DNA of 64,000 bases from a virus, in the IMG/VR virus record IMGVR_UViG_3300010412_000002, positions 42,630 through 106,629 of that record; one strand, given 5' to 3'. Positions 7,137 through 16,153 of this stretch are shown in pieces; positions within the stretch are counted from its first letter, which is position 1; every line of letters starts with the position of its first letter. A program made the translations under genes and the position numbers. Below the pieces are notes generated by a model that saw only the letters and a program-made list of their open reading frames with translations, was not told the origin of the DNA and did no database searches.

Positions 7137-9516
7137 AAAGAAGATTGAAAACAATCTTAAGTGGGGAAAAGACATGATCGACAATCTATGCTTGTATTAT
7201 CAGCATAGCTACGATGGTGAGTCAGATAGTGAGGGCAGATCCTCTTATCGAAATAAATGGACAAACTACCAACTATATAATAACATGTTGGAACAATCTG
7301 AATTTGAACGAGATTGCAACTTGTTAGGCATTGAAGTTGGTCAGTTTAAAGATGAGATTAAGCCTTACAATAAGACTCCCAATAAAATTCAAGTTTTACT
7401 TGGAGAAGAAATGCGCAGACCTTTTAACTATAACAGTTTGCTAATCAATAGCTCTGGTATTCGTACAAAACAGGCTATGCGCACCGAGCTGCTTAAAGAA
7501 ACAATTCTTAAGAACATTGAAGAACTAGTTCAAGTTATTAGAGAACTAAATCAAAATCCTGAGGATCCGGCAGCAGAACAACGTGTGCAAGAGAAGATAA
7601 ACGCTCTTGTACCGCCAGAAGAACTACAGACGTTGTCTCCTTCTACATATTTAGATAGGAGAGAAATTATGGCTACTAAGCTGCTTAAGTATCTAACTAA
7701 GCAGCAGAATATTCGTGAGAAGATGAACGACGCATTTAAACACGGACTCATCTCGGGTGAAGAAGCTGCTTGGGTTGGCGTACGTAATAACCAACCAGTT
7801 GTGGATGTTCTGAACTCACTAGGATTATTCTATGATAAATCCCCCGAAGTTAAATATATTCAAGATGGCCGCTTTGCTGGATATCGAACTATGATGACTA
7901 CTGGCGATGTAATTGATCGTTGGATTGATGAGTTATCTGAAGATGATTTAACAAAGTTAGAGGGCCCTATGCAAGGTATAAATGGTGTTCGCGATGATCT
8001 AGTAGGAAAGGAAATGAACTACCATAATGTGGATCTATACTACGAATACATGTCTCGAATGGGAGACTATGGATTCGAAGAAGGCTCGTATGGCCGCGCT
8101 CAAAATGGTGATCACGTACTAGTTACGCATGTGGAATGGAAGTCAATGCGTAAGGTTTATTTTGTAACGTATGTCAATGAATTTGGCGACAAGCAAAAAG
8201 ATATCTACTCAGAAGAATTTGAAATTCCTTCTCATTTCCGTGAAGAGAAAAAGAACTTAGGTCCAACTAAAACTAAGAAAGTTTGGACTGATGGTGTGTC
8301 AGTAATTGAAGAAGCCTGGATTCCAGAAGTATGGGAAGGTACTCGTATCGGTGATGATATTTATGTAGGAATTCGTCCTAAGTCATATCAACATCGTAAT
8401 GAAGATAACCCATATGATGTAAAATTAGGTTATCACGGGCTTGTATATAACAACATGAATGCAGGTTCTGTTTCTCTTATGGATCGTATGAAACCTTTTC
8501 AATATCTCTATTTCTTTGTAATGCATAAGATGAAACTTATGATTGCAAAAGATAAAGGTCAAGTATTCCATTTCGATACTTCTATGGTACCAGAGAATAT
8601 GTCTATTGAGAAGGTACTATATTACTTGGAAAATCTTGATCTAGATATTTATAACTCATTGCAGAACGCTCAAATGGCTGGGGCTACGCAACGTGGCAAG
8701 ATTACTGGCTCAACGAATCGTTCCAATATGCAACACATCGTAAGTTATATTAATGTTCTGGATGCGTTGGATATGCAGATTTCAGATGTAGCAGGTATTC
8801 CAAAACCACGCGAAGGTTATACACCTACTCAACAAGCAGTAACTAATGCGCAACAGGATCTTCAACAATCTTCTGCTGTTACGGAAGCTGTATACTTTGC
8901 TCCACACTATAATCTTTGGAGACATATTTTAACATCTCTTCTTGAATGCGCGCAGGCTGTATGGAAAAATAAATCTATTGTTAAGCAGTATGCATTAGAT
9001 GATATGTCAATTGAAACATTGGAACTTACTCCAGATGACTTATCAAACGATTCTATTGGATTATTTGTTTCAAACTCATATGAAGATTCCCAGATTATAG
9101 AAACCTTAAAGAGCATGGCTCAGCCCCTTATTCAAAATGATAAGGCAAAGATCTCTGATCTTATTCGTATTGTTAAATCTAGTTCTATTCAAGAGCTTGA
9201 ACAGTACATTCGTCAATCAGAGAAAACCGCAGAGGAAGCTCTTAATAGACAGTACGAACAACAACAGAAAGTTGTGGAAATGCAGATTGAGGCTAAGAAA
9301 GCTGAGATTGAAGATCAACAAGAACACGAAAAAGAACTCAAGCAGATGGAACTTGATAATGCCATTCTAATAAAGCAAATGGAAATCGAGTCGGATCAAA
9401 TGATAGACACATTAGAAGAAAGAAAGCTTGAGCAAGAAAGAACGCTTGCAGAGAAGAAATTAGACGTAGAACGTCAAAAAGTACAAGCGCAAAAGAATAA
9501 ACCCGTCAGCAAATAA
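7105..9516 (+). CDS. Portal protein
   Basis: About 803 residues from the ATG at 7105; the ATG at 7087 or a TTG at 7081 in the same frame are alternative starts. The protein begins with a helical segment (KIENNLKWGKDMIDN) and continues with GEEMRRPFNYN, a large mixed middle and a segment RGKITGSTNRSNMQHIVSYINVLDALDMQISDVAGIPKPREG (given here in parts: the AGIPKPREGYTPTQQAV piece is typical of portals). The last 120 residues are a long charged coiled coil. It forms the dodecameric DNA entry ring. The place between TerL and an acidic scaffold-like gene, the size, and the long C-terminal helices support the call. It overlaps TerL by 32 bases. Confidence 0.85.
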   Translation: MTFPSQRLSYKKKIENNLKWGKDMIDNLCLYYQHSYDGESDSEGRSSYRNKWTNYQLYNNMLEQSEFERDCNLLGIEVGQFKDEIKPYNKTPNKIQVLLGEEMRRPFNYNSLLINSSGIRTKQAMRTELLKETILKNIEELVQVIRELNQNPEDPAAEQRVQEKINALVPPEELQTLSPSTYLDRREIMATKLLKYLTKQQNIREKMNDAFKHGLISGEEAAWVGVRNNQPVVDVLNSLGLFYDKSPEVKYIQDGRFAGYRTMMTTGDVIDRWIDELSEDDLTKLEGPMQGINGVRDDLVGKEMNYHNVDLYYEYMSRMGDYGFEEGSYGRAQNGDHVLVTHVEWKSMRKVYFVTYVNEFGDKQKDIYSEEFEIPSHFREEKKNLGPTKTKKVWTDGVSVIEEAWIPEVWEGTRIGDDIYVGIRPKSYQHRNEDNPYDVKLGYHGLVYNNMNAGSVSLMDRMKPFQYLYFFVMHKMKLMIAKDKGQVFHFDTSMVPENMSIEKVLYYLENLDLDIYNSLQNAQMAGATQRGKITGSTNRSNMQHIVSYINVLDALDMQISDVAGIPKPREGYTPTQQAVTNAQQDLQQSSAVTEAVYFAPHYNLWRHILTSLLECAQAVWKNKSIVKQYALDDMSIETLELTPDDLSNDSIGLFVSNSYEDSQIIETLKSMAQPLIQNDKAKISDLIRIVKSSSIQELEQYIRQSEKTAEEALNRQYEQQQKVVEMQIEAKKAEIEDQQEHEKELKQMELDNAILIKQMEIESDQMIDTLEERKLEQERTLAEKKLDVERQKVQAQKNKPVSK

Positions 9517-9537
9517 TTACATAATTTTTTAAATAAA

Positions 9538-9566
9538 TTGCTGTCCATAGGTTATTATATTATAAA
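9538..9566 (+). promoter_or_regulatory. Possible promoter before scaffold and capsid genes
   Basis: The 74-base gap between portal and scaffold is one of the longest on this strand and very AT-rich. It contains TTGCTG (9538-9543) and TATAAA (9561-9566) separated by 17 bases, a sigma70-like spacing. No Bacteroidetes TAnnTTTG element is seen here. A separate late promoter for scaffold and major capsid protein would make sense, but short AT-rich matches arise easily by chance. Confidence 0.25.
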
Positions 9567-9590
9567 TTATAATTAAAATTTTTTATCTTT

Positions 9591-10724
9591 ATGTCGACTG
9601 AATATACACTTGAAGACGTTCTCGAGTTTTTAGAAGCTGAAGAGCAGTCTGGAGAATATACAGATCAGAATGTAGCAAAGTTCGAGAAAGAGAAAATCTC
9701 TACTCCTCCCAAAGTTGAATCAGAAGAAGAACCCGAAGAACTCGAAGAAACGGAAGAAACTGAAGAAGAACCAGAGGAACAGAAACCTGCTATAATAGAA
9801 GAACAAGAAGAAAGTTCTGAAGAAGACGAAATCACTGAAGGTGATATCCCCAACGCTTATTATAAGTTTCTCGTAGATAATAATGTTATTGTTGTTGACG
9901 AGAATTTCAAGTTTGATGGTAGTGCAGATGCCTTAGAAGAGGCTCTACTCAAGACACGTGAGAATCTAACCACTCAAGCTCTTACTTCTCTTTGGAACAG
10001 ACTATCTCCAGACTTTCAAGCTGCCCTCAAATATAACTTAGATGGAGGCAAAAGTTTCGAAGAATTTGCAAAAGTATATAGTAAAACCGATGATATTTCA
10101 GCCTATGATCTAAATAAACTAGATGATCAAAAAGCTATTGTCGAAAAGTACTATAAGCTAACTAGCAAATATAGCGATGAGCGTATCCAAAAATTCATTA
10201 ACCGCCTAATTGAAACGGAAGAACTATACGATGAAGCGGAAGATGCTCTTGAATACATTAAAGAACACCAAGTTGCTGAACGTAAGAAGCTCCTAGAAGA
10301 GACCGAGCAAAAGCGACTTGAGCAAGAGAAAGCTGTGGAAGAATGGCGTTCTGGAATTATCGGATTAATTAATGATTCTGAAATTCCTAAACCACGTCGT
10401 TCTAAAGTTCAAGCTTTCTTACTGAATCCAATTAAACGTGGAGAATCAGTTGGAACTGATTTTGAAAGAACTTTATCTGCTATCTTTCAAAACCCACAGC
10501 ATTACATTCAGCTAGCAGATATTTTATATAACTACGATGAAAAGAAAGGTCTCGATCTTTCTAGGTTCGTCGAGAAACAAAAAACTCAGGCCAGCTCTAA
10601 GTTTCAAAAAGAACTAGAGGAGGCACTTCGCACAGGCGGAAAAGCAAGAGGAGGTAGTCCCGAAGCACCGTCGAAGTCGCTGAAATTGGACTGGGAAAAT
10701 ATCCTAGAACAACTAGACAATTAA
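9591..10724 (+). CDS. Probable capsid scaffolding protein
   Basis: 377 residues. The N-terminal quarter (about residues 40-85) is extremely acidic, with runs of glutamate (EEEPEELEETEETEEEPEE); the rest is strongly helical with a coiled coil around residues 205-250 (EDALEYIKEHQVAERKKL, EQKRLEQEKAVEEW). The C-terminus is basic and glycine-containing, then ends SLKLDWENILEQLDN, a candidate capsid-contacting tail. Acidic, coiled-coil proteins between portal and major capsid protein are usually scaffolds that leave or are cleaved during maturation. No protease domain is visible in it. A minor head protein is the alternative. Confidence 0.7.
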   Translation: MSTEYTLEDVLEFLEAEEQSGEYTDQNVAKFEKEKISTPPKVESEEEPEELEETEETEEEPEEQKPAIIEEQEESSEEDEITEGDIPNAYYKFLVDNNVIVVDENFKFDGSADALEEALLKTRENLTTQALTSLWNRLSPDFQAALKYNLDGGKSFEEFAKVYSKTDDISAYDLNKLDDQKAIVEKYYKLTSKYSDERIQKFINRLIETEELYDEAEDALEYIKEHQVAERKKLLEETEQKRLEQEKAVEEWRSGIIGLINDSEIPKPRRSKVQAFLLNPIKRGESVGTDFERTLSAIFQNPQHYIQLADILYNYDEKKGLDLSRFVEKQKTQASSKFQKELEEALRTGGKARGGSPEAPSKSLKLDWENILEQLDN

Positions 10725-10741
10725 TAAAATTTTAACTTAAC

Positions 10742-12214
10742 ATGGCAACTACTAGAAGTCAATTTATTATTAAGCATTACGATGGATTTGGTGGCAACTT
10801 TGTTGACTCCCAATATCTGGCTGCTTCTTACGAAACTGGCAAGCCGCACATGTTCAACAATACTCTGATGAAGATTTATTCTTCGCAGAATCGTTGGTTC
10901 ACTGGCAAGCCGCTGCTCGGTATGACGGGCGCAAAATCTTTCGGTAAAGTAACTATTGATACCGAAATTTTCCGTTGGAAACTGCAAGGTGCTGAAGAAA
11001 AAGTCGCCCGCGTTGTTGAGAACGTGGACGTCTCTAACACTACTCCAGGCCTGAATGGTGCTACTTTCCGTATCAAACTCGATCTTGATTACTATGCAGA
11101 ACCGGATGTACTCCTTCCGGAAGATAACGATTTCCCTTGTGAAATCATTGGTGATCCTATTCAAGATGGTACTGGTTATGTGTACGTTCTACGTCTGCAG
11201 GGTGATGATCCTACCTCTGTACTCCCCGCTTACCTCATGGAAGAAGGTCGTGAGTGGAGCAAAGGCTGGACCACGGTACAATCCGAATACAACAAGAAGT
11301 TTGGTACCCAACAGGTTCCTGCTTCCTTCATGCTCGAAAGCCAAGTTGGTGCCTTCGCTCAGAAGTTCACTGTAACTGATAAGGCTATGCGTGATGAAGG
11401 CCGTTTGGCAGTTGAATTCATGGTAACTGACCCCAAAACTGGCAAAGAAACCGTAGTTAAGCGTTTCATGCCTATGTTCGAAGCTAAGATGCACGATGAA
11501 CTCTATATGTCTATGGAGTATCAATTCCATCTTGGTCGCAAGCAAACTCGTCCTGGTCATGACGGTTACTGGAAGAAGACTGGTCCCGGTCTGCGTCAGC
11601 AACTTGCTGATTCTTGGATCGAGTACTATAATGGTCCCCTGACTGTTAACCGCCTGAAGGATTACTTGCTTTCTATTTTCTTCTCACGTGAGAATGAGCA
11701 GAATAGAAAAGTCACGGTTATGACTGGTACCCTTGGTTCCTTGATTTTCCATGACATGCTCGCTTCCGAAGCTTCTAGCTTCTTCACGGTTGATACTAAC
11801 TTCGTACAGCAGATTTCAAAGAATCCGCGTCACCTTTCCTTCGGTGCTCAATTTACGCACTACCAAGGTCCGGAAGGAATCGAAGTTACGTTGATCAAAA
11901 ATCCACTTTACGATTCTCGTAAATTCTGTAAGCGCATGCACCCGCTGTATCCGGAATTCCCAATTGATTCCGCACGCTTTACTTTCCTTGACTTTGGTAC
12001 TTCCGATGGTCGTAATAACATCTCGATGGTTGAAGTTGCTGATACCTATCGTTATGGTTACACCGTAGGTACTGTAGGCCCAATGGGTCCAGTTAAAGGT
12101 GGTCAGGCTGGTGCTCTTGTCGCTGGTTATGATATGTTCGTAGAAGGTACTGGTGGTATCTGGATGGTAGACATTACCCGTGGTGGTGAATTGATCTACG
12201 ACTACGAATATTAA
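10742..12214 (+). CDS. Major capsid protein (HK97 fold expected)
   Basis: 490 residues, the size usual for crAss-like capsid proteins. It starts ATTRSQFIIKHYDGFGGNFVDSQ, here recognisable by its GNF and aromatic pattern, and contains a long middle with LESQVGAFAQKFTVTDKAM, RFMPMFEAKMHDELYMSMEYQF and a C-terminal FLDFGTSDGRNNISMVEV. Its position right after the scaffold and its codon use (arginine almost always CGT, glycine GGT) differ from most neighbours and suggest very strong expression. It would form the icosahedral shell. It is the natural client for the phage chaperonin upstream. A 20-base perfect palindrome follows the gene. Confidence 0.85.
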   Translation: MATTRSQFIIKHYDGFGGNFVDSQYLAASYETGKPHMFNNTLMKIYSSQNRWFTGKPLLGMTGAKSFGKVTIDTEIFRWKLQGAEEKVARVVENVDVSNTTPGLNGATFRIKLDLDYYAEPDVLLPEDNDFPCEIIGDPIQDGTGYVYVLRLQGDDPTSVLPAYLMEEGREWSKGWTTVQSEYNKKFGTQQVPASFMLESQVGAFAQKFTVTDKAMRDEGRLAVEFMVTDPKTGKETVVKRFMPMFEAKMHDELYMSMEYQFHLGRKQTRPGHDGYWKKTGPGLRQQLADSWIEYYNGPLTVNRLKDYLLSIFFSRENEQNRKVTVMTGTLGSLIFHDMLASEASSFFTVDTNFVQQISKNPRHLSFGAQFTHYQGPEGIEVTLIKNPLYDSRKFCKRMHPLYPEFPIDSARFTFLDFGTSDGRNNISMVEVADTYRYGYTVGTVGPMGPVKGGQAGALVAGYDMFVEGTGGIWMVDITRGGELIYDYEY

Positions 12215-12240
12215 TCACATTTAAACTATATAATATAATT

Positions 12241-12260
12241 CTTCATTATTAATAATGAAG
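12241..12260. promoter_or_regulatory. Perfect 20-base palindrome downstream of the capsid gene
   Basis: CTTCATTATTAATAATGAAG is a perfect inverted repeat in the 72-base gap between the major capsid gene and the next gene. It lacks a following T-tract, so it is not a classical intrinsic terminator. It could be a hairpin protecting the capsid mRNA 3' end, or a binding site for a dimeric protein. Confidence 0.5.
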
Positions 12261-12286
12261 GACGTTAAAGCACTAAAAACGTAAAA

Positions 12287-13258
12287 ATGGGACGCAAAGT
12301 TTTTATTAAGTCAATTCCGCGCGAAACTGCGCTGAAGATAGAAGACTGGGTCAACGACTCATCTGGTATTAGAATGAAGAAAACCAAAGTAGGACGCACT
12401 CGCGACGCTATTATGGCTCTTTATAGTCCGAAAGTTGGGGGCCTAAAGAATGGGCTTAGTTATAAGCCTTGGATGGAAGAGGGTAAGCAGGTGAAGGACG
12501 CAAACGGGCAACCTCTCACGCTTCAAGATAAACTTGAAAAAAAGTGGGGATTGGAGCCCGGTACCCTCACCAACAGAAGTTGGAGAAGAGGGGAATCTAC
12601 ATCTGAAGACAAACTTACTTACTATCAGAAGACAACTTGGAAACTTAACGATGGTTCCACTGTACTAGATCTCGATAACATGGAAGATGAATTGGGATAC
12701 TACGTAGCACTGGACGACTCTAAAGTTGCCAACTCTGAGGCAGAATGGCGATCACATAAATGGCCAAAAGCTACTCATTATATTGCTTGGGAAAATGAAG
12801 CAGAAGAACTCAAGTTCTCTCGTACTTCTCAAAAATCTAAAGCATTCTCGCAATTGCATGATCCAGAGATGTCTTCTACTATGAAACGTAAGTTCATCTA
12901 CTTACTTGGAATCGCATCCGCAACAACCACCCTTACAGACGAACAAGTACACAACCTACTATTTGATTATATTGATGCTACGGCATTTACCCCCGGCTCG
13001 AACATCGAGAAGTTCCAAGAACTTTCTGGGATGCTCAAGTCCAAAGACGGTAGAGATCAGCTTGAAGCTCGTTTCCTATTGAAGCAAGCTCAAGATTATC
13101 GAATCATATATGAAAAAGCAGGTACGTACACATGGGTTCGTCCGGAAGGAACTCTTGAATTAGGTAATACTTTAAGCGAAGCTGTAGACTTTATCCTGAA
13201 TCCCAAAAAACAGGGTCTAGTTGAAGAACTCGAATCCGCAATCAAAGCTAAACAATAA
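12287..13258 (+). CDS. Hypothetical head-region protein
   Basis: 323 residues, between the capsid and a connector-like gene. The N-terminus is basic (GRKVFIKSIPRETALKIEDWVNDS), followed by a lysine- and tryptophan-rich middle and a C-terminal half of helices ending in the recognisable strand-rich piece AGTYTWVRPEGTLELGNTLSEAVDFILNPKKQGLVEEL (quoted in part: TYTWVRPEG, LGNTLSEAVDFLxNPKKQ). The tail end resembles parts of structural or DNA-associated proteins of other large phages, but I cannot name a family. The operon position suggests a virion or head-completion role. Confidence 0.6.
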   Translation: MGRKVFIKSIPRETALKIEDWVNDSSGIRMKKTKVGRTRDAIMALYSPKVGGLKNGLSYKPWMEEGKQVKDANGQPLTLQDKLEKKWGLEPGTLTNRSWRRGESTSEDKLTYYQKTTWKLNDGSTVLDLDNMEDELGYYVALDDSKVANSEAEWRSHKWPKATHYIAWENEAEELKFSRTSQKSKAFSQLHDPEMSSTMKRKFIYLLGIASATTTLTDEQVHNLLFDYIDATAFTPGSNIEKFQELSGMLKSKDGRDQLEARFLLKQAQDYRIIYEKAGTYTWVRPEGTLELGNTLSEAVDFILNPKKQGLVEELESAIKAKQ

Positions 13259-13260
13259 CG

Positions 13261-13986
13261 ATGATAATCACCGAAATGCACTACGACTTTGACGTGAAAA
13301 TTGATAAAGTAGCGTCATCGGGTAAGGCAAACTTTACACGGCCTGAAAAAGACTGGCTATTAAACCGTGGTACCGAGCTTTTCATTAAGCAAAAATATGG
13401 AATGAATAATCCGCATAGGACAGGTTTTGAAGGAAGTCAAAAACGAATTGATGATTTAAAATCACTCGTAATTAAATATCCTGAACAACCTGGAATCACT
13501 CCTACAGTGCATGATGAAAATACTTATGAAGTACCACTAAGCTCTTTGGTCTATCCCTATTGGTTCTTAGTCCGAGGTAGTGCTGAGGTAGTCTTTTCAG
13601 ATTGTGTTCAATCCGCTTCTCTGAAGTTTATACAGCATGATGATTTAAATTATGCTCTTAAAGATCCTTTCAATAAGTCTTCTCGTGAAGAAATCCTATT
13701 TAACTTCGGTAGATCCTCCCAGGATCCAAGTATAGATTCTATTTATCTATACCCTGGGGGGTTAACCTTAGGTAAAATTTATTTGGAATATATTAAGCAG
13801 CCAGCAAGACTAAACTATGGCGGCTACCAATATATTGATGGAGTTACATACGCCCAAACAAATAGTGATCTTCCAGAACATACACATAGTGAGATAGTCG
13901 ACTTAGCCGTGCAATTAGCTGCTGGCATTATAGAGGATCCTAACTACGTACAGTTGAAAACACAACAAGTGTTCACAAATGAATAA
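13261..13986 (+). CDS. Head-to-tail connector / neck protein candidate
   Basis: 241 residues, starting two bases after the previous stop. The N-terminal third is helical (DWLLNRGTELFIKQKYG), the middle is beta-rich (YEVPLSSLVYPYWFLVRGSAEV, IYLYPGGLTLGKIYLEYIKQPARL) and the last 35 residues form a helix with the motif PEHTHSEIVDLAVQLAAGIIEDPNY. A final helix of this HSEIVxxAVxLAxGIIEDPxY type is frequent in adaptor and neck proteins of Bacteroidetes phages. It may bridge portal and tail rings or occupy a capsid vertex. The call is from position and pattern only. Confidence 0.55.
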   Translation: MIITEMHYDFDVKIDKVASSGKANFTRPEKDWLLNRGTELFIKQKYGMNNPHRTGFEGSQKRIDDLKSLVIKYPEQPGITPTVHDENTYEVPLSSLVYPYWFLVRGSAEVVFSDCVQSASLKFIQHDDLNYALKDPFNKSSREEILFNFGRSSQDPSIDSIYLYPGGLTLGKIYLEYIKQPARLNYGGYQYIDGVTYAQTNSDLPEHTHSEIVDLAVQLAAGIIEDPNYVQLKTQQVFTNE

Positions 13987-14005
13987 TTATTTTAAATTCT
14001 AAAAT

Positions 14006-15394
14006 ATGTCTTTATTTACGCAAAACAATAAGCGTGCAAACGAGACTTTTTTGGTAGCCGGAGTCTCTACGACGACCGTGCCTAACCTTGGTACTGCTCT
14101 AGTTAATTCCTCTACTGGCGCCGTTAATCTTAGCGATGGCCAGATTGGTTTCTTTGCTGCTTATCCGATGGATGGTGGTTCTATTTTGAATCTTAATACC
14201 GCCCTCAATCATACTACTACTTATAGTACGGTAGCCAACGCTCCTTGGATTCAAATTTTCCAAGGCACGGAGGATTCCGCAAACCCCGGCGCTTCTACCA
14301 AGAAGTATCCGCTTTTCCCGCGTCCGTACGAAGCTTCTAATGTAATTAAGGGTACGAACAATCTATCCGTAACCAAGCAAGCTCCCGTATCACCTACGAC
14401 GAGCACCTGGGTTATGGGTTCCGCCCAAGGTAACCACAATTCAATTACTGCTCTGGATAATACGGAGTATGGTATTGCTATTGCTTACCGTGGTCGCATG
14501 ATGGATGAACTTTACTCACCCGAAGCTTCCAACCATATTACGCACTATTACACTACTCCTAACTATACCGCTTTGTCTACAGCTCAGCCTACGGATCATC
14601 TCCTGCAGAATCTTGCATGGCAGATTAACCGCAACTCTAAGGCTGTTGCTGTTAACCGTACGAAGTACCGTGGTTCTGAGCCTGTTGTTGCTCTCCTCGT
14701 AGACTCCAACACTCCTTCTGCTGGTGTAGCTATTGGTGGTGGTTCTCCTATTGCTGCTGGTGATACTATTCCTGTGGTTACCACTAACTTTGGTACTCGC
14801 TCGATTATCCTCACCGCAGATCAAGCAGAGTCTATTAAGAATGCTATGATTGCCGCTACTGGCCAAGTTATTGCCTCTGTAGATGCTAACATTCTTAATA
14901 TTAATCTTGCTACTGCTGGTACTGCTACTGGCGGTGTTGCTGATACCCTTATCTTGTTGGCTTTAGATCGTGATCAAGCTTTCGAAGATCGTATTCCTCA
15001 AGTCAAAGTCCGTTTGGACGTAGCAACCGCTGCTGGATTTGATGTCGACACTACTTACCTCACGGAAGAGGAAGAAGCTAGTGAAGGCCAAGGTCAAGGT
15101 CGCTGGTTGGATCTGTGGTACAAAGCTACCCATGGTCAACGTAAGTACAGCCTCGATCACACTATGGATCCCGTAATCGAATTCGATTCTCCGATTGATG
15201 TTACGGATGCCTATTATCAGTATACGATCCTTCATGAGGACGTAAATCAAGTAGATACGCATAATGTAGTTGTTTCTCCGCTCAAGGAAATTCTTCTTGT
15301 TCCGGATGCTAACACCACTCTCGTAACTGCTATCGACAACGTATTTGGTGCTTGGGTAACCTCTGCCAATGGCGTTGGTATTGTATCTGTATAA
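14006..15394 (+). CDS. Abundant structural protein (capsid accessory or tail)
   Basis: 462 residues. The sequence is alanine-, threonine- and glycine-rich and beta-rich, with segments GQIGFFAAYPMDGG, GIAIAYRGRMMDELYSPEAS and DQAFEDRIPQVKVRLDVATAAGFD. Codon use is the same strong CGT/GGT/CTC bias seen in the major capsid gene, which points to very high expression. An abundant virion component is therefore likely, for instance an auxiliary capsid protein. No known family is recognised with certainty. A contractile sheath was considered, but nothing else in the window supports a contractile tail. A GCAA-capped hairpin follows the gene, possibly setting off its transcript. Confidence 0.6.
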   Translation: MSLFTQNNKRANETFLVAGVSTTTVPNLGTALVNSSTGAVNLSDGQIGFFAAYPMDGGSILNLNTALNHTTTYSTVANAPWIQIFQGTEDSANPGASTKKYPLFPRPYEASNVIKGTNNLSVTKQAPVSPTTSTWVMGSAQGNHNSITALDNTEYGIAIAYRGRMMDELYSPEASNHITHYYTTPNYTALSTAQPTDHLLQNLAWQINRNSKAVAVNRTKYRGSEPVVALLVDSNTPSAGVAIGGGSPIAAGDTIPVVTTNFGTRSIILTADQAESIKNAMIAATGQVIASVDANILNINLATAGTATGGVADTLILLALDRDQAFEDRIPQVKVRLDVATAAGFDVDTTYLTEEEEASEGQGQGRWLDLWYKATHGQRKYSLDHTMDPVIEFDSPIDVTDAYYQYTILHEDVNQVDTHNVVVSPLKEILLVPDANTTLVTAIDNVFGAWVTSANGVGIVSV

Positions 15395-15415
15395 TCTAAT
15401 TATATAAGTAGGGAA

Positions 15416-15431
15416 GGGGGAGCAATCCCCC
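15416..15431 (+). promoter_or_regulatory. GNRA-capped hairpin after the abundant structural gene
   Basis: GGGGGA-GCAA-TCCCCC forms a six-pair stem with a GCAA tetraloop in the 62-base gap. There is no T-tract directly after it, so it looks more like an RNA-stabilising or attenuating hairpin than a strong terminator. A similar GCAA-capped hairpin occurs at 26032-26049. Confidence 0.55.
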
Positions 15432-15456
15432 TGCTCTATTATTAAACGTAACAATC

Positions 15457-16143
15457 ATGGCTAAGGCTAAATTTTTTCTTAACGAAAATCGCAATACACA
15501 AATTGATCCTTCTACGGCTCTTCCTACTGACATTTATTTGCCTGCAAATAATGGTCGTGATGTAATCCGTCGGGAATCTACACAAGGTCGATTTTCTACT
15601 ACTGTCCCAAGCTATTCTGTTTCTCTTAACAGCTATCTTACTAATTGGTTAGCAGAGAACTTTGATGCTGGGGATATTGTCTATCCCTTTACAGGTAACT
15701 TTGAGGTAGCTTCCGATACTGCTGTTATTACATCTGCAGTTGGTGTAGGTGTGACTGCTACTGCAGGTGAAATTGATCTAACTTCTGCTGGAGGACCTAT
15801 TGACATTAATTCTGCTACTGCTATCACTCTGGATTCGGACGGCGCTACAACTATCACTGCTGCCACCAATCTAACTGCTGAAGCAACTGCAGGCAAACTT
15901 AATCTTGTTGCAGGTACTTTGGATGTAGATATTGACGCCAATACGGATGTAACTGTTAACGCCACTACTGGTGATATCATTCTTACATCTGGTGATGATA
16001 TTATCTTTACTCCAACTGCTAATCTCACGTTCACTCTTGCCGCTATTCCTACTTATGCAGACGATACTGCTGCAGGTGTTGGAGGATTGACCGCAGGTCA
16101 AGTTTACAAGCAGGCTACTGGAGAATTAATGATCAAACTTTAA
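15457..16143 (+). CDS. Head/tail fibre protein with YADDTAAGVGG C-terminal motif
   Basis: 228 residues. A variable N-terminal part (PSTALPTDIYLPANNG, then SVSLNSYLTNWLAENF) is followed by a repetitive threonine/alanine beta-rich shaft (DITLTSxGDDI, AITLDSDGATTITA types), ending in IPTYADDTAAGVGGLTAGQVYKQATGELMIKL. This last 30-residue motif is shared almost exactly with the next gene and is common at the ends of Bacteroidetes phage fibre proteins. The repeats suggest a trimeric beta-helical fibre. It is the first gene of the fibre cassette and a tandem paralogue of the next gene. Whether it decorates the head or the tail is unknown. Confidence 0.7.
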   Translation: MAKAKFFLNENRNTQIDPSTALPTDIYLPANNGRDVIRRESTQGRFSTTVPSYSVSLNSYLTNWLAENFDAGDIVYPFTGNFEVASDTAVITSAVGVGVTATAGEIDLTSAGGPIDINSATAITLDSDGATTITAATNLTAEATAGKLNLVAGTLDVDIDANTDVTVNATTGDIILTSGDDIIFTPTANLTFTLAAIPTYADDTAAGVGGLTAGQVYKQATGELMIKL

Positions 16144-16153
16144 TTTCTAATCT

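Noticed and set aside
10721-11164. Minus-strand open frame over the capsid gene
   Set aside because: It lies wholly over the well-supported major capsid gene, has no protein-like pattern, and results from the biased codon use of that gene.
14006-15394. 462-residue protein as a contractile tail sheath
   Set aside because: No tube, baseplate or other contractile-tail genes are visible, and the ring/muzzle/cargo set indicates a short tail. The sequence also lacks clear sheath signatures.
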